Below are positions 46,662 to 58,654 of a stretch of DNA of 64,000 bases, piece by piece. Under the pieces are notes generated by a model, which was not told the DNA's origin, did no database searches, and worked only from the letters and a program-made list of their open reading frames with translations. Numbering within the stretch: position 1 is the first letter of the stretch; each line of letters starts with the position of its first letter. This stretch comes from Nematostella vectensis. Its lineage: Eukaryota; Cnidaria; Anthozoa; Actiniaria; Edwardsiidae. Position numbers and translations under genes: made by a program. The DNA is taken from contig NC_064039.1 of assembly GCF_932526225.1 (NCBI RefSeq), forward strand, positions 16,174,639-16,238,638, given 5' to 3'.

Positions 46662-47595
46662 ATGGAGGAGCAAATCGCGGAGTTAAACGGGAAACTCCAA
46701 ACCTTGAAGTTCCGAATCGAGAAAACAACCAAAGTCATCGAGAAACGTGAGCGTAACGCGGCGGAACGATGCCACGAGTCTCTTGTCAGAATCATAAAGG
46801 CTGTGAGTGACCAGAGAGAAACGATCGAAGAGAAGAAGTACGGGAAAGGTGAGACGGCCGAGGAGGTTGAGAGTTGGGCCCTGAACTTGGATATAGATGC
46901 GATACTAAGCCGCGCAGATCAATGCTCAAAAAGGCTGAAAATTGTGATCGCTGAGATAGATCATGAAGAGAAACAAGAGGAGCAATTGCGCGATAACCAT
47001 CAGGTTCTCAAACTCGAGGAGAAGCTACAAATGCAGCACGAGACAACGTCCAAGGCACGCTGAACAACTCGAGTTTGAGCGGAAGAGCTTGGAAATCCAA
47101 CAACAACACGGGGAGCTAGCATCGCCCCAAGTTGGAGTCGCGTGCGGCACTACTGGTGTAAAAATGCCGTAACTTCGCAGTTCGATGGTACGCATAGGGA
47201 TTGGCTGCGCTTCTGGAGTCAGTTCTAGTCACAAATCGACAAATCTAGTGTTGCAGGAGTCAAATTCTCATATCTAAAGGAGCTAGTGAACCCGAAGGTA
47301 AGAAATTTGATCGGAGGACTTCCGTTACTTACGGATGAAGACTGTCAAAAGGCTACCGAACTATTACAGCGTAAGTTTGTCAACATAAGCGAAGTCGTGG
47401 GTTCCTATGTTAGGAACATGTTGGAGCTTCCAAACATCAAGGAGAGGGATGTGAGCAGCATCCACGAGTTTTACGAAACATTATTGTTTAATGTTGAGTC
47501 GCTGCGAACAATGGGGAAACTCAAGAAAATCGATGCCGCGGTGCGCTTCACCTTTGATAAGCTCGAGGTGATACTGACAACTGACAATCATGGAT
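46662..47595 (+). pseudogene. BEL/Pao gag-like region
   Basis: The first block (133 codons from ATG at 46662) is a charged coiled coil (MEEQIAELNGKLQTLKFR, EKQEEQLRDNHQVLKLEEKL). After a frameshift the region continues with FDGTHRDWLRFWSQF, a premature TAG, and KFSYLKELVNPKVRNLI...LL.RKFV, the pattern of the BEL/Pao-specific gag domain (DUF1759 type: F.G....W..F...F; YLK..L.G.A...I). At least three breaks. Confidence 0.82.
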
Positions 47596-48231
47596 GACAA
47601 CTGAGCAGAGTGGAATTTTTATCCGTTTTTGAAGGCTCTGGAGAGATGGTCGATCAACAACCCCGTGTTGGAATTGCCGAAGAACCAGCGAAGAAAGGAA
47701 AGGGCTTTCTTGTGGAATGAGGAAGAAGGAAAAAACAAAGTGGAAATCGCAATCGGAGCTCAGGCTGCCTCTATTGTGACAGCGAAAACCACAAAGCAGT
47801 CAACTGTGACAACGTCAAGTCTTGCCAAGAGCGGAAGAAAATTCTGTCAGTGAAGCGCTTGTGTTTTACTTGTACCGGTGAGAAGCACAGAGCAGAAAAT
47901 TGTAAAAGTAAAACGCTATGCAAAACGTGCAACGGAAGACACCACACTTCGATCTGTCATTATGATCAGCAGCCTCGCCGGGAGTCCGGTCATGCAAGGG
48001 AACTGTGGCTCTGTAGTCCACCCTGTTGTAGTCGTGTGCATAAATGGAATTAAGTTTAGGGCATTGTTGGACAGTGGCGCAAGCCATTCCTACATTTTAT
48101 CGACTGGAGTTAACCTGATTATAGCGAAACCGCATTCTGTTGACCTGAGACAGATAGCAATGCTCACTGGGACGACCACGCGAACAATGCAAACATACGA
48201 AGTGCTAATTGAATCGGTGATTTTCAGTTAA
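47595..48231 (+). pseudogene. BEL/Pao zinc knuckles and aspartic protease
   Basis: A knuckle series reads CQERKKIL..KRLCFTCTGEKH, then C..KTLCKTCNGRHHTSIC, in slightly shifted frames. The protease follows with INGIKFRALLDSGASHSYI (catalytic DSG) and VDLRQIAMLTGT. The linkage knuckle-protease is typical of BEL/Pao (DUF1758-like). Confidence 0.82.
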
Positions 48232-48332
48232 GCGTAAACGTGACCAAGGTCGACAAGCGCGAATTGTTGATTTTGGATAATCCAAATTACCCCAAGCTAC
48301 TGTAAGAACATGCCTATTTACGGGGAGTACGT

Positions 48333-49329
48333 ATGGATGACGTGGACAAGAAAGATAAACTACCGGTCCATATAATCCTTGGCGCAAACGATTTTGCAAA
48401 AATACGCACAAGTGAGAAGTTGCGAGTCGGCAGGCGAAACGATCCGGTCGCGGAGTACACGCGCTTTGGCTGGTCCATCATGTCCCCTGGAGCTCCAACA
48501 GAGTCGACAAACGCCTTCGTAACAGTAGATTCTACCGTGTCTAACTACGAGCAGCTTTGCGCCTTAGATATTTTAGGGCTGGCAGACAACATCGGAAGTC
48601 AAGCGAATGTGTACAGCGACTTTAAAGAGACACTAAAACGCTCCCCTGAGGGTTGATATGAATTCACGTTACCATGGAAAGAAAACCACCCGGAACTCCC
48701 TGATAACTATAGCGGAAGTATGCAAAGGCTGAACTCCTTACTCCGTAAGTTAAGGGAAACAGACAAACATGTTAGCTGATTACGACGCTGTTATTTGCGA
48801 GCAACTGGATAATGGTATTGTCGAGAGGATTCCCGTGGGAGAGGAGGACGGTTGTTTATATTTGCCACATAGGGCTGTGTTGCGTGACAGTTCTAGCACA
48901 CGTTTACGGGTTGTGTATGATGCCAGTGCGCGTGCGCACGACCAAGCCATCTGTAAATGAGGCTTACACACGGGACCTCCTCTCAACAATGAACTATGGA
49001 ACGTTATTAATCGCCAACGGTTTCATCCTGTAGCAGTGGCGGGAGATCTGCGCAAGGCGTTTCTAGAGATTAGAGTGCGAAAAGCTGACAGGAATATACT
49101 GCGATTCCACTGGATCAAGGATAAGAACTCTAGGGACATAGAGACACTGAGATTTACCAGGGTGCTTTTCGGTCTCGGACCTTCACCCTTCTTGCTTAAC
49201 GGAGTGCTACAGCAACACTTAGAGAGTCTCTCGGATACTTATCCCGACACCGTGCGAGAGAAACGCAACAGTCTGTACGTTGATTATCTGATCATCGGTG
49301 CACCGACAGTCAACAAGCTAAACAACTGA
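48333..49329 (+). pseudogene. BEL/Pao reverse transcriptase
   Basis: Blocks in several frames: DKLPVHIILGANDFAKIRT and TRFGWSIMSPG (linker that precedes the polymerase), CEQLDNGIVERI, YLPHRAVLRDSSSTRLRVVYDASA, AVAGDLRKAFLEIRV (first catalytic Asp in GDLRKAF), RFTRVLFGLGPSPFLLN, and YVDYLIIG. In the last motif the usual YVDD is YVDY, so the second Asp of the catalytic pair is lost. Stop codons near 48656 and 48958. Confidence 0.85.
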
Positions 49330-49379
49330 AGCGTGATGCCGTCGAAATCTTTGAAGATGGGCAGTTAACACTACATAAA

Positions 49380-50225
49380 TGAAACTCAAATGTAAGGAGC
49401 TCGAGACAGATGAGGTCAGCGGAAGCGAGCAGTCGTATGCTAAGGAACAGCTAAATGCAGTGCAGGGGGAGTGTAATATACTCGGAGTTGGCTGGGACAA
49501 AGCGGAGGACAAGCTGTCTGATTCTCGCTAACTTAGCAAAGGTGTATGACCCCCTGGGACTTGTTTCGCCTGTTATCTTAGAGGCAAAGCAAATGTATCG
49601 TGATGTGTGCGTTAAGATGCTAGCGTGGGATGCGCCGCTACCACAAGAGATCCGAGAGAGATGGGAAAGATGGGAGCGCGGATTACTGGACGTTGTTACT
49701 ACATTACGCAGCATTCCAGCTTACCAGGAACCAATCGACGAGATTCAGCTACACGCGTTTGGAGACGCCAGGGGTCATGGAGTGTGCGCCGCAGTCTACG
49801 CTGTTGTGGCGCAAGCCTCGGGTGTTAGCCGAGGTCTAGTGTCAGCAAAGTCACGGCTCGCCAAAGAAGGACTGACGATTCCTCGTCTGGAACTAGTGGC
49901 AGGTCACATGGCTATCAACCTAGCGTCTAACGTATGAGTGCCTCAAGAAGGCTTTCCTGTTGCACCATATACTTACTGTTGGCTGGACAGTACAGTAGCG
50001 TTACACTGGATTCACGACAACAGAGAGTATCGACAGTTTGTAGCCAATCGCGTGCGCAAAATCCAAAGTCACAACGAAGCGAAGTGGAACCACGTTTCGA
50101 CTAACGACAACCCTGCCGACCTCGGGAGTCGGGGAGGAAGTGTGAGTGGACACATGAACTCTGGTGAAAGGGTCCCGACTGGCTACCAGACCCGCAGCAG
50201 TGGCCACCGCAGATTGTCACCATAG
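49380..50225 (+). pseudogene. BEL/Pao RNase H and connection region
   Basis: Includes LGVGWDKAEDKL, KVYDPLGLVSPVILEAK, then LHAFGDARGHGVCAAVYAV (RNase H first Asp), LVSAKSRLAKEGLTIPRLEL with the E, HMAINLASNV, and TYCWLDSTVALHWI (D of W.DS), VSTNDNPADLGSRG. The order matches BEL/Pao RNase H. A stop (TGA at about 49935) separates two blocks. Confidence 0.85.
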
Positions 50226-50305
50226 CCAGTCCACAGAGTACAGCAGAAAAGAAGGTTCAACGGGAGCTTTTCGCGGCTGCGGAAGTAAACAATGACTTTC
50301 AACAA

Positions 50306-51290
50306 ATGCTCGATAAGTTCAGCGGAAGCGGCAAAGCCACGAGGATTGGTGCGTGGATCTCACGATTCACTCACAATTCTCGAAACCCTTCGAACAAGAT
50401 CCGGGGAGCAATCACAACTAGCGAGCTAAAGAAGCAAGAGCTGGTTTGGATTAAGAGATCGCAACGCCAAGGGATGAGTGAGAGTAAGTTTACCGCCGAC
50501 AAGGAGCAGCTGAACTTACAACTGAACAGCAAAGGCATCTGGGTATGCCACGAAAGACTCCAGGGGAGTTACCAATCTACCGGATTCATGTGCCTTCACA
50601 GCCGCAGTTGTGAAACGCGCACATGAGACCACTTTCCATGGGGGTGTAAGTCTTGAAAGGGCCAAAGTGAGAGAAAGGTTCTGGGTACCACGCATGCGCC
50701 GGCTAGCCAAGAGAATTGTGAAGCATTGCTGCCTCCCCCCCCCCCCCCCCCCCCCCCCTCCTCCAGGATATCTACCGAAAGAGCGGATTGAGGGGACCGG
50801 GCCCTTTGGAGTAGATTTCGCTGGCCCAATCAAGTATCGCGAGCAGAAAAAGGAGAAGAAGGCCTACATAGTCCTATATTCGTGCTGTCAGACGCGTGCA
50901 GTATTCTTAGAGGTCCTACTCAGTCTACAGACTGACAATTTCTTAGCGAGCTTGAAGCGCTTAATTGCACGGAGAGGGCGACCTTCACTGATCTATTCCG
51001 AAGATAGGTCTATTCAAGGCAGCTGCTAACTGGCTACGAAAGGTCAAAGATGATGAGAAGTTTTATGAGTTCTTGAGCAACTATTCAATCAAGTGGAACT
51101 TTAACGTGAGTCTCGCACCGTGGTAGGGCGGTCATTTTGAGCGTTTGAATGGCGTGATGAAATCGGCGTTCTACAAGTCCGTCGGGCAGGGGTTTCTAAC
51201 CTTGTCAAAGTTTTGTGAGCTAATCCTGGATATTGAGGTAACGATGAACACACGCCCATTGTGATACCAAGAGGAAGACGCACAACTGCC
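50306..51290 (+). pseudogene. BEL/Pao integrase
   Basis: Zinc-finger end: THNSRNPSNKIRGAITTSEL, then HETTFHGGVSLERAKVRERF and RMRRLAKRIVKHC. A (C)n run at about 50733-50758 interrupts where C..C would follow. Core: GPFGVDFAGPIKYR (first Asp), then a damaged second-Asp region, then HFERLNGVMKSAFYKS (the E region, with W.GGHFER where FE usually appears as WWGGFWER) and EVTMNTRPL. Stops near 51028, 51124 and 51261. Confidence 0.85.
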
Positions 51291-51449
51291 GACGTTAAGA
51301 CCGAATTCGTTCCTGTTTCTTAACACCAACTACCTTCCAGAGCTGGAGCCACACCATATCGATAATCGGGATCTGAGAAAACAAGCCAAGTTTCTAAAGG
51401 CCGCTAAGGAGGCCAGGTGGCGCCGCTGGACAGGCGAGTACATGCGAGC

Positions 51450-51807
51450 ATTAAGATAGCGCCGCCAGCTGAAGCATCAAGGGAAACGGAACCAGCTCGC
51501 CGGAGACGTGGTGATAATAAAGTCAGAGGACCGTAACCGTAACAAGTGGCCAGTAGGCGTAGTGGAGGAACTCTATGTTGGGCAAGATGACGTAGTGCGT
51601 GCAGTGAAATTGCGAGCAGGTAGAGGCAACATGGAGCGCGCCATCAAGCATGTTTACCCGCTGGAACTTTCCTGTGACCTCCCTCGTGATCAACCGCCAG
51701 CGACGCCAGTGCTTAACCCTAGAGCAGTGGAATTCAGGCCCAGAAGAGACGCTGCAGTAGCAGCTGGTCTACGTGTCCAGGACAGTCTAGATGACAATGA
51801 TCTTTAG
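51450..51807 (+). pseudogene. BEL/Pao integrase C-terminal module (DUF5641-like)
   Basis: GDVVIIKSEDRNRNKWPVGV followed by EELYVGQDDVVRAVKLR and the end VYPLELS. This is the module found at the C-terminus of BEL/Pao polyproteins. Confidence 0.85.
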
Positions 51808-51937
51808 AACTATGTACATTAGTACACGCTTACAATCACCCTTGTAAACGCATTTAGCTTTAGAATTTATTAGTTTCGTTTAAATTCGAAATAATCATAA
51901 TCGCATATGTCTCGAGAACGAGTCATATGGGGGAGTG

Positions 51938-52121
51938 TGTTGAGAATAGATTTCCGTCATATTGTTGTGATTTTGATTGACAGTTAGTAATTAGCATTTC
52001 AGACACGTGCAACGATATAATATACTCTTGTGAACGCTTTCGATCGGAGCATGAACAAAACGATGTGATTTAAATGATTTATATTAGGAAGCGTGTGTTC
52101 TATCGTCTCACGTTTTCGACA
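51938..52121 (+). repeat. BEL/Pao 3' LTR
   Basis: 184 bp, TG...CA ends, followed by TACT. Confidence 0.93.
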
Positions 52122-52633
52122 TACTTCCCTAAAAGAGAGAGAGCCCAGAGACACCTGGGAACGAGACTATCTAGAAAAGTGCATTGGTCGCTTGTCTCAT
52201 GCTTATGAAGAAAAAGGGGTCTAGGCGAAAGCGCAAGTGCATACTTTTATCGAGCAAAAGATAAAAAAACTTTTATCGAGCATAAAATGAAACCAGTAAT
52301 ACGATGTTTGGATTATTTGTTATAGTTTAAAAGTTTATTAAGGAATACCTATTGCTCTATGTTCTGTACAACAACGAATTAATTGATAGAGCAAGTAGTA
52401 ATAAATAATGTTTACTTCTTGTTGGATTCCCCTCGACGCACTCTGCCTCGCTTTCATGTATTAAGGGAAATAAAGTGATTGATGCCTTAAAATAGCGATG
52501 ACGTCACCTCCATGGGGAATCCACAATTCCACCCTGATCTGTACCAGAATCCCCATGTCCTATAATACTATTTTTTTCAGTTTGGATGCTCTGTAATCAA
52601 ATTTTCTATTTTTCTATCTTTCTATCTATCCAG

Positions 52634-52852
52634 GACATTCGTGTCTACCATAATGCCCGCCTCCTCTTCCCTGTGTTTAGCGAAAAAGGGATATCCTACA
52701 AAGTGAGCTTTGATGTGTCGAGTCTGAAGAGAGTTAACTGGAAGAACAGTAAAAGGCTCATCTACGGGTCTCTTCTCTGTCTCTCCAAGGACAACTTTGA
52801 GTCGTTTATTTTGGCCACAGTGGAAAACAGGGATGACATCGAGCTGGAAGAG
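52634..52852 (+). CDS. ZNFX1: ZNFX1-like gene, exon 4
   Basis: Acceptor CTATCCAG, donor GAGGAAGAG/GTAGAG, phase 0 at both ends, 73 codons. It reads DIRVYHNARLLFPVFSEKG, then SFDVSSLKRVNWKNSKRLIY and GSLLCLSKDNFESFILATVE. The 'WENSKRLIYGSLLCLSKDNF' string is a hallmark of ZNFX1 across animals. Strong assignment. Confidence 0.95.
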
Positions 52853-54894
52853 GTAGAGCTTTTATTTACTTCATACTTTACAGTTTTATTGCAAGCAATA
52901 TTATGCGGAAAAAGCAATAAGAGAATAAAAGAGAGGGCCATGGTAATCAAGTGGTCGCGAACGGAGGAATGATATTTAATTTTTTTTTAAAAAAGGAGGG
53001 CAAAACGCCCCCCCCCCCCCTCACCCTCACTTTTTAACCTTTGCAGCCTTGAGGGTTACAAAATCATTTGATCCAGCTGATAAGAAACTTGAGAATTCAT
53101 CATTTATGCATGAGGGTGCAAACCAATCCCAGCACAGTATTCAGGTCACATGTACACAGCTGTAAATCCCAACACAACTCTACTGTGCTCAAGCACGGGG
53201 TGGGTTTGAATAGATTGCCGGGAAAGACTGGGGTTGATGAACTATTAAACAGTACCATTAACTTTTAACAGATCCGTGCTCAGCTAATTATTAACAGGGC
53301 TTCTGGAATTACGTCTTTGTGCGGGAGCGCGTATATTGGCTTTCTCCGCGTAATCCACAAATTTCCGCGTAATTTGGCTAAATTTTGAAAGACAAAACAT
53401 ATTCTATTCATTCTATTTCTCGTAAAAGTTTGTAAGAGTGCGATATTTTGAACTGAATTTCGAAAAGAAATAAAATGACTAGGCGTTCTTTGCTAAACCG
53501 CGAAGGCCTAGGACTAATAATGTAATACCTTTTTTAATTGGCTGGTGGCTAGGAGCCAATGAAAACTCGCCTAAGATATTTTCGTTCTAGTGTTATTTCG
53601 TGCTTTTCTTCGGTACAAAATGTTTGGGCGTAACAGTTGATATTCCGTGTAATTTAGCGCGTAATACAGTAAAGAATCCCGCAAAATTTTGATTTTTAAA
53701 GAAAAATGTATTGCAAAATCCCGCGTAACGCGTAATTATTGATTTTCCACGTAATTTACCAAAGAATCCCGCGTAATTTTGAGTTTTTTCCGCGTAATTC
53801 CAGAAGGCCTGTATTAAGTATGCATTAACTTTTGATACAGATATATACTGATTAGCATAGAAAACACAACGACATATTCCCGGCAAAGCATTTACTTTCA
53901 TCATTTAACAACAGATTTGCAGCAATATGCTTTTGTTAATTTCAACGCTCTGCAAGCGAACTACTAACCACTTTGCTTCGCAACTTCGCAAATGAATTTA
54001 CTATGCCAGAAGATTAACGTCCTTGCGGACATGTGGTGTAGTACTTCTCGTTGTTTCCTAACTCCAACTTCGCGTTTTTCCTTTCCCTTTGCCCATGCCT
54101 CAAAAACAGTGACCTAGTACGGTCTAAGGTAGCATGAACTCTCTTCCTTGAACACACCGAAACGAGATGTTGCCATTTCGACAGTATGGCAATGACTAAA
54201 AATAATTTGCATTTTGGCTTGATGTTTTCCGCTCATGCCCTTTCTACTCTCTAGGGACGCACCGCATTACGGAATGCGACCCAATTACCGATTGCACAAC
54301 AATAAGAAGCATACAATCTATTGTATTCATTTCACAAGTAGAATAAAATATTCGCGTTTGATATGTATGGGCAATAACAATAGCTCGCCTGGGGCTCGCA
54401 GGCCCATACAGATCAGCTGCTCATATTTTATCTACTACTAAGAATCCTTGTTTTATCTTGCATTACAATAGGCGGATGAAAATATTATCTGATGCAAGGC
54501 AACAAATTTTTGATAAGACAAGGGGAATTTTGCCAGACTTCTACGCAGCACCTCCCCACACGACGTATAAACATCCTGTTTGAACAAGACTGACACGGAT
54601 CTATTTCCCCACGTTCAAAGGCGTAAATACGAAGGCGAAGTGGATAGTGGTTAATAGTCTACAACCACCCACTAAGCCCAGACGCGAAATTGCAGATGGG
54701 GGGGGGACATTCATAGGATAAGGAAAAGGATAATTTTTGATCTAACAATGTTTCGCGATTGGATACTGTTCATTATCAGACCTTCTGTGTTTATGAACTT
54801 CCCTTTAAGTATTTGCTGATACATCAAAGCTTGAAGTCTCTTTGGAGTCCCTTTTTCTAAGGATTTAAATATTAAATTCATATTCAATTTAAAG
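52853..54894 (+). other. Intron 4
   Basis: A 2.0-kb intron with no coding. It includes a C-run at about 53008-53020, and a degenerate repeat field at 53330-53800 with many copies of CCGCGTAAT / CGCGTAATT separated by A/T-rich spacers, both orientations absent (mostly one direction). A T/A-rich tail of about 190 bp precedes exon 5. Confidence 0.7.
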
Positions 54895-55050
54895 GGTTTA
54901 ATCGACATTTCGTTTCACAACCATGCTGCACACGGGATCAACCTTACTGACGACTTGTACGAGATGGTGGAGACTACTGCGTACTTCGAGTCTTATCGCC
55001 ACGTGCTCGAAGGACTGAAGGAGATCGATCCGCAGTCCATGCCATTCCAG
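54895..55050 (+). CDS. ZNFX1: ZNFX1-like gene, exon 5
   Basis: 52 codons in phase 0: GLIDISFHNHAAHGINLTDD, then MVETTAYFESYRHVLEGLKE, then a GTACC donor after MPFQ. 'VETTAYFEAYRHVLEGLQ' is strongly ZNFX1-like. The acceptor used here (TTTAAAG at 54888-54894) is chosen because it opens the frame and keeps phase, but its pyrimidine tract is weak, so the true left border may differ. Confidence 0.85.
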
Positions 55051-55216
55051 GTACCACATTTACCTAAAATTCGGGCATGGGTTTGGATACTGTATAGGGG
55101 TATAACTTCCTTCAAGCCAGTTAAGCAGGGCTTCTTCACTAGTAATAACCTGCTTTTTGTGTACTTAGAGCATGCATAGGAGTAGCCTGTCACAGCTATT
55201 TTGTACTTTTTGGTAG

Positions 55217-55320
55217 AGATATATAGTTCGCTGTGAGAGTGAAGTCGATGCTCCCGCGTATCTGCGAAACAGAATGATGGAAAAGATCACGTATGACTTC
55301 GCGCCCATCTTAGACAAAAG
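55217..55320 (+). CDS. ZNFX1: ZNFX1-like gene, exon 6
   Basis: Acceptor TACTTTTTGGTAG, donor AAAAG/GTAAAT. Encodes RYIVRCESEVDAPAYLRNRM and ITYDFAPILDK, equivalent to the 'KYIV......PPAYL......Y.L..L' segment that follows the VLEGL motif in ZNFX1. Ends in phase 2. Confidence 0.85.
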
Positions 55321-58300
55321 GTAAATGAAACACCACGCAGCTTTACAAACCTGTTTTTTTTCACCAGAATTACATGATCTGGTTTTATGGGCGGTGTTCA
55401 AGTATATATTTTTCAGGAGCTTAGTACCTGTTATCCAGCTATTAAGTATTTCGCTCGTCCTTTTTATTTTGTTATTTACATCAGTTCGACCGACATACAC
55501 TTGGAGCCAGAAAAAAGGACCAAAGATGCTCATCTTGCCTTCAAATTTTATCTTCATCTAGAAACACAAGCCAAACGCATTCAGCATTATTCACATGATG
55601 CGGCATGACCATTGCTTGTGATTCTACTCCCGTACGATGGTGCGATTTAACAATGAGAGTACCGCACTGTTCAGCTTGCAGTCCCGCAAACGCGCTCTTA
55701 ACCCAAATCACAAATAAGTGAATAAGTGCCTCGCCTAAAAGTGGATTGATACTCTTTCTCGTAGTTATCGGGCAGTTTTTTAACTAGAGATAAACAGGCA
55801 TTGAAATAAGCGCCTCCTACAAATACGCGCCTCGGCTGGTTCATGACGCTTATCACAATGCGTTTGATCTTGTCGAAATGTGGATTTATGTTTTAAGTTT
55901 GTTATCTTTCTAAAAATAAAAATCAAAGGGCTCTGTGAGCCAACTCGGGAATGTTGGTGTACACCTATACTAGAAGCTAAAAAAAGATTTCGCTTCAAAT
56001 ACAAGAACTGTATAAGAAATTCTCGATAATTTTTCCAGGGAGAGTTTGGCTAATATATTGTATCCTCTTTAGAGGAAGGAAGCTTTCAAATTGATAAATG
56101 TATTTATTACAAATTTACTTAGAGCTTACAAAAGTGGCAACAAGAACCACTATCGAGTAACTATTAACTGCCTTTTAAGAATAAGTGCACAATGTGCAAT
56201 GCATTTTGTGAAATGTCTGTCCTCTGCTAGTTTGCTGAACAACTATAGTACTGTAGGTAGTCATAGCATACAACTTTTTACTCAGTATTTGGTCCGTTTA
56301 ACGAATTTCTTACTTTTTATGGGAATATAAATCATTTTAAAATAAATAAGAAAAAGACAAATCGTATGGTGTATACTCTGATCAAACAAAGGTAACACAA
56401 AAAGCAAGATAATGGGCAATTGTTGTAAGACCTTGGGCTACCTAGGAATAAATCTTGGATATGAAAGTTTTCAAGTGTTCTTTAGAAAATCCTTATAGCA
56501 TACAGTAGCTACCCTTGTTGCAAATTAATTTCACATAATTGTTGTGTTTTGTACTTCATATGGTCAGGTTCTTCCATTATTTTTGTAGAGTTTTCCTTTT
56601 CCTTTTTCCTTTGACTACCTCTTTGCTGGAACTCAACTCTATAAAAGAAATCTTTTATTTCTAATTGGAGCTGTATCACTTTTTAGTACATCACGGAGGA
56701 AAAGTTGAACCATATGGGCAAAATTCCTAGCACATGTTACAGGATCCTTTTGAATTAGATTGTTCCTGCCAAGTCATTTGTTTGATTTCATCATCAGTAT
56801 AATTCTTATTCTCAACTATTATTCCAAGCATTCTAAGGAGATGATTCCATCTTGTCTCTGCAGCTTAGAAAGAACAAAACCAGTAGGATTTCCTAATTGA
56901 CGTATCATAGCAAAAAGATATTTCTTGCATCTTTCAAAATAAGGTGGAGAGCCTCTTAGATTTCCGAAAACTCTAAATCATTCATCTAGGTGAACAAGCT
57001 TATTCAGGTAGTCATCTGATTTTAATTGCCCTGCTGTAAATGTTTTACCTTTTGTTTTACACTTCCTCAAAGAGATCCCTGCACTATCCTGTATTTGTTT
57101 GATTTGCAGCTTTTTCAGTTTGTAAAATATATTTGGAACAGACCTTGCAGCCCTTCTATCACGACACACCAATTCCCATTAAGCAGCAGTACTGTATGAA
57201 ACATGTATTTGCCTCTTACTGTTATCTGGCCTTCTTTGCTCACAAAATATGGTTGGGAATGATAGATACTCAGAGTCTTTGTCCATAAACATCCATAAGG
57301 TCTATTTCCCTCTCCTGGTGCAAAATACATGATTCTATCTGCATTTTCTGTCTCATCTGGTTGTTGTAAAAAAGTATCAGTGACTCCAGAGGGACGCTCT
57401 TCTACCTCACACCAACCATCATTATCATTTTGTTCTTCACTGTTCTTTTTATCTGAAATTATGTTAGCAGAAGACTTACCCAAATTGTCAATTTTATCAC
57501 TCTCAAGGTTCTGTTTATCTGAGCCAGTCACTGTTGACTGGTCAACATCAATAGTATTTTCAAAAGGTGTTATGTGTCTATGCCTTGTTCATAACATAGC
57601 ATTTTATTAGAGTTGTTTGTACTATCTCTAAAAACATCACTCCACTCTTCGAGTCGAGAGTGGCTCCATTCGGTCTTAATCGCTCGAATGTGATAAAAGG
57701 TAGGATTCACCTTTGGAATGAACCATGATGTAAACCTCAGAAGTTTCGAATAAAACAGCGGAGAATACTCGTGCAGTCTCTCACGTCAAGGAAAATGGGG
57801 TCTCTGAAATTGCACGTGAGCGAGTTGACCAAGTGACTCGCGACAGGAAAACGACGGTAAATCGACCGCTTATTGTATTTGTGAAGTAAAGAAAAGATTG
57901 ACAACAACAGCCTAAAAGCCTAAACAAATCTGTCTTGACTACAAAATCCATCTTATAAACTTTAAAGATACATCATTATCCATCATGTCTTACCTTGTCT
58001 TTGTTCGTCGAAAGTACACCATCTTCGTACGGGTTCGTCTGATTGTTCGGCTGTATACAAATCACGAAGAATATTTCGACGTATCTCTATATCGCTTTGC
58101 TCTCCATACAGGTTATTAGAATAGCCTAGTGATTTAAGAGTCTGCTTGGAGACGCTTACATTTGTCTTGGAATGTTTTTAACAATCTTCAAACCAAGTTA
58201 TTTTGAAAATCGTCGTTGAGATGACTCTGAGCGACCTTGCCTCCAAATTCCGGCCGTAATCCATAGCAACCCACATCGCAGAGATTCTGGAGATTGTCAG

Positions 58301-58654
58301 GCTATAAATACGCTAGCGTCACCCCCCTAGCAGCGAAGGCGTGTTACGAAAGCGCCACGCTGGCAAATATACGAATTTTGTTTATTTGTGGGATTACTGT
58401 GTTGTGAAACCACAGAAAGACCATAAAAAGTTTACGGATTAGTGATCCAATGATCCAATGATGGATTGACATCGGAGTCCCCACAATAACTCGTACATGC
58501 TTCGCATTCCTGAGTTAAAAACGCAATTGTATGCGGAATTTAAATTTTTTCGCGTTTTTTGCCGATTATTAAAAAATGGCGGTGCTGAATGAGACACTAA
58601 CTCAAATTCGGCGCACTGAACCTTATCACGTTGAAATGTTGCTCTATTCTGCAG
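55321..58654 (+). other. Intron 6 of the ZNFX1-like gene
   Basis: A 3.3-kb intron. The middle (about 56450-57600) is a Helitron fragment on the minus strand. The stretches 55321-56450 and 57600-58654 show no coding signal; around 57645-57700 the sequence is GC-richer with TCGAGTCGAGAG and similar motifs. Confidence 0.7.
56580..57531 (-). pseudogene. Helitron Rep N-terminal fragment in intron 6
   Basis: Read leftwards from 57531: GWCEVEERPSGVTDTFLQQP, then IMYFAPGEGNRPYG, then (another frame, 57172 downward) DRRAARSVPNIFYKLKKLQI, KQIQDSAGISLRKCKTKG, LRGSPPYFERCKKYLFAMIR, and DFFYRVEFQQRGS. These blocks are the part of a Helitron_like_N domain just before the HUH motif, which normally follows as SPHIHG. 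Here the text goes into QRKKEKE instead, so the fragment is broken exactly before the catalytic histidines. The stop and frame changes show it is dead. It represents a Helitron type different from the one at 26-29 kb (no PHIHG there, but IHCHG). Confidence 0.85.

Larger units (their letters stand above)
46453..52121 (+). mobile_element. BEL/Pao LTR retrotransposon in sense orientation
   Basis: Two 184-bp LTRs (46453-46636 and 51938-52121, TGTTGAGAAT...TTCGACA) flank a 5.3-kb interior; target duplication TACT on both sides (46449-46452 and 52122-52125). The interior starts CAGTGGTGACCACG, the primer-binding region, and ends with a GGGGGAGTG polypurine stretch before the 3' LTR. Order: coiled-coil gag, zinc knuckles, protease, RT, RNase H, integrase, and a BEL-type C-terminal module. 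By eye about ten of 184 LTR positions differ. Multiple stops and frameshifts make it inactive. It is in the same strand sense as the host gene. Confidence 0.94.
46010..52633 (+). other. Intron 3 of the ZNFX1-like gene with BEL/Pao insertion
   Basis: A 6.6-kb intron. The parts outside the retrotransposon (46010-46452 and 52122-52633) add up to about 0.95 kb and show no coding signal, so most of the length comes from one insertion. Confidence 0.85.

Noticed and set aside
50516-50833. Glycine-run ORFs on the minus strand
   Set aside because: They are the complement of the (C)n run in the BEL/Pao integrase.
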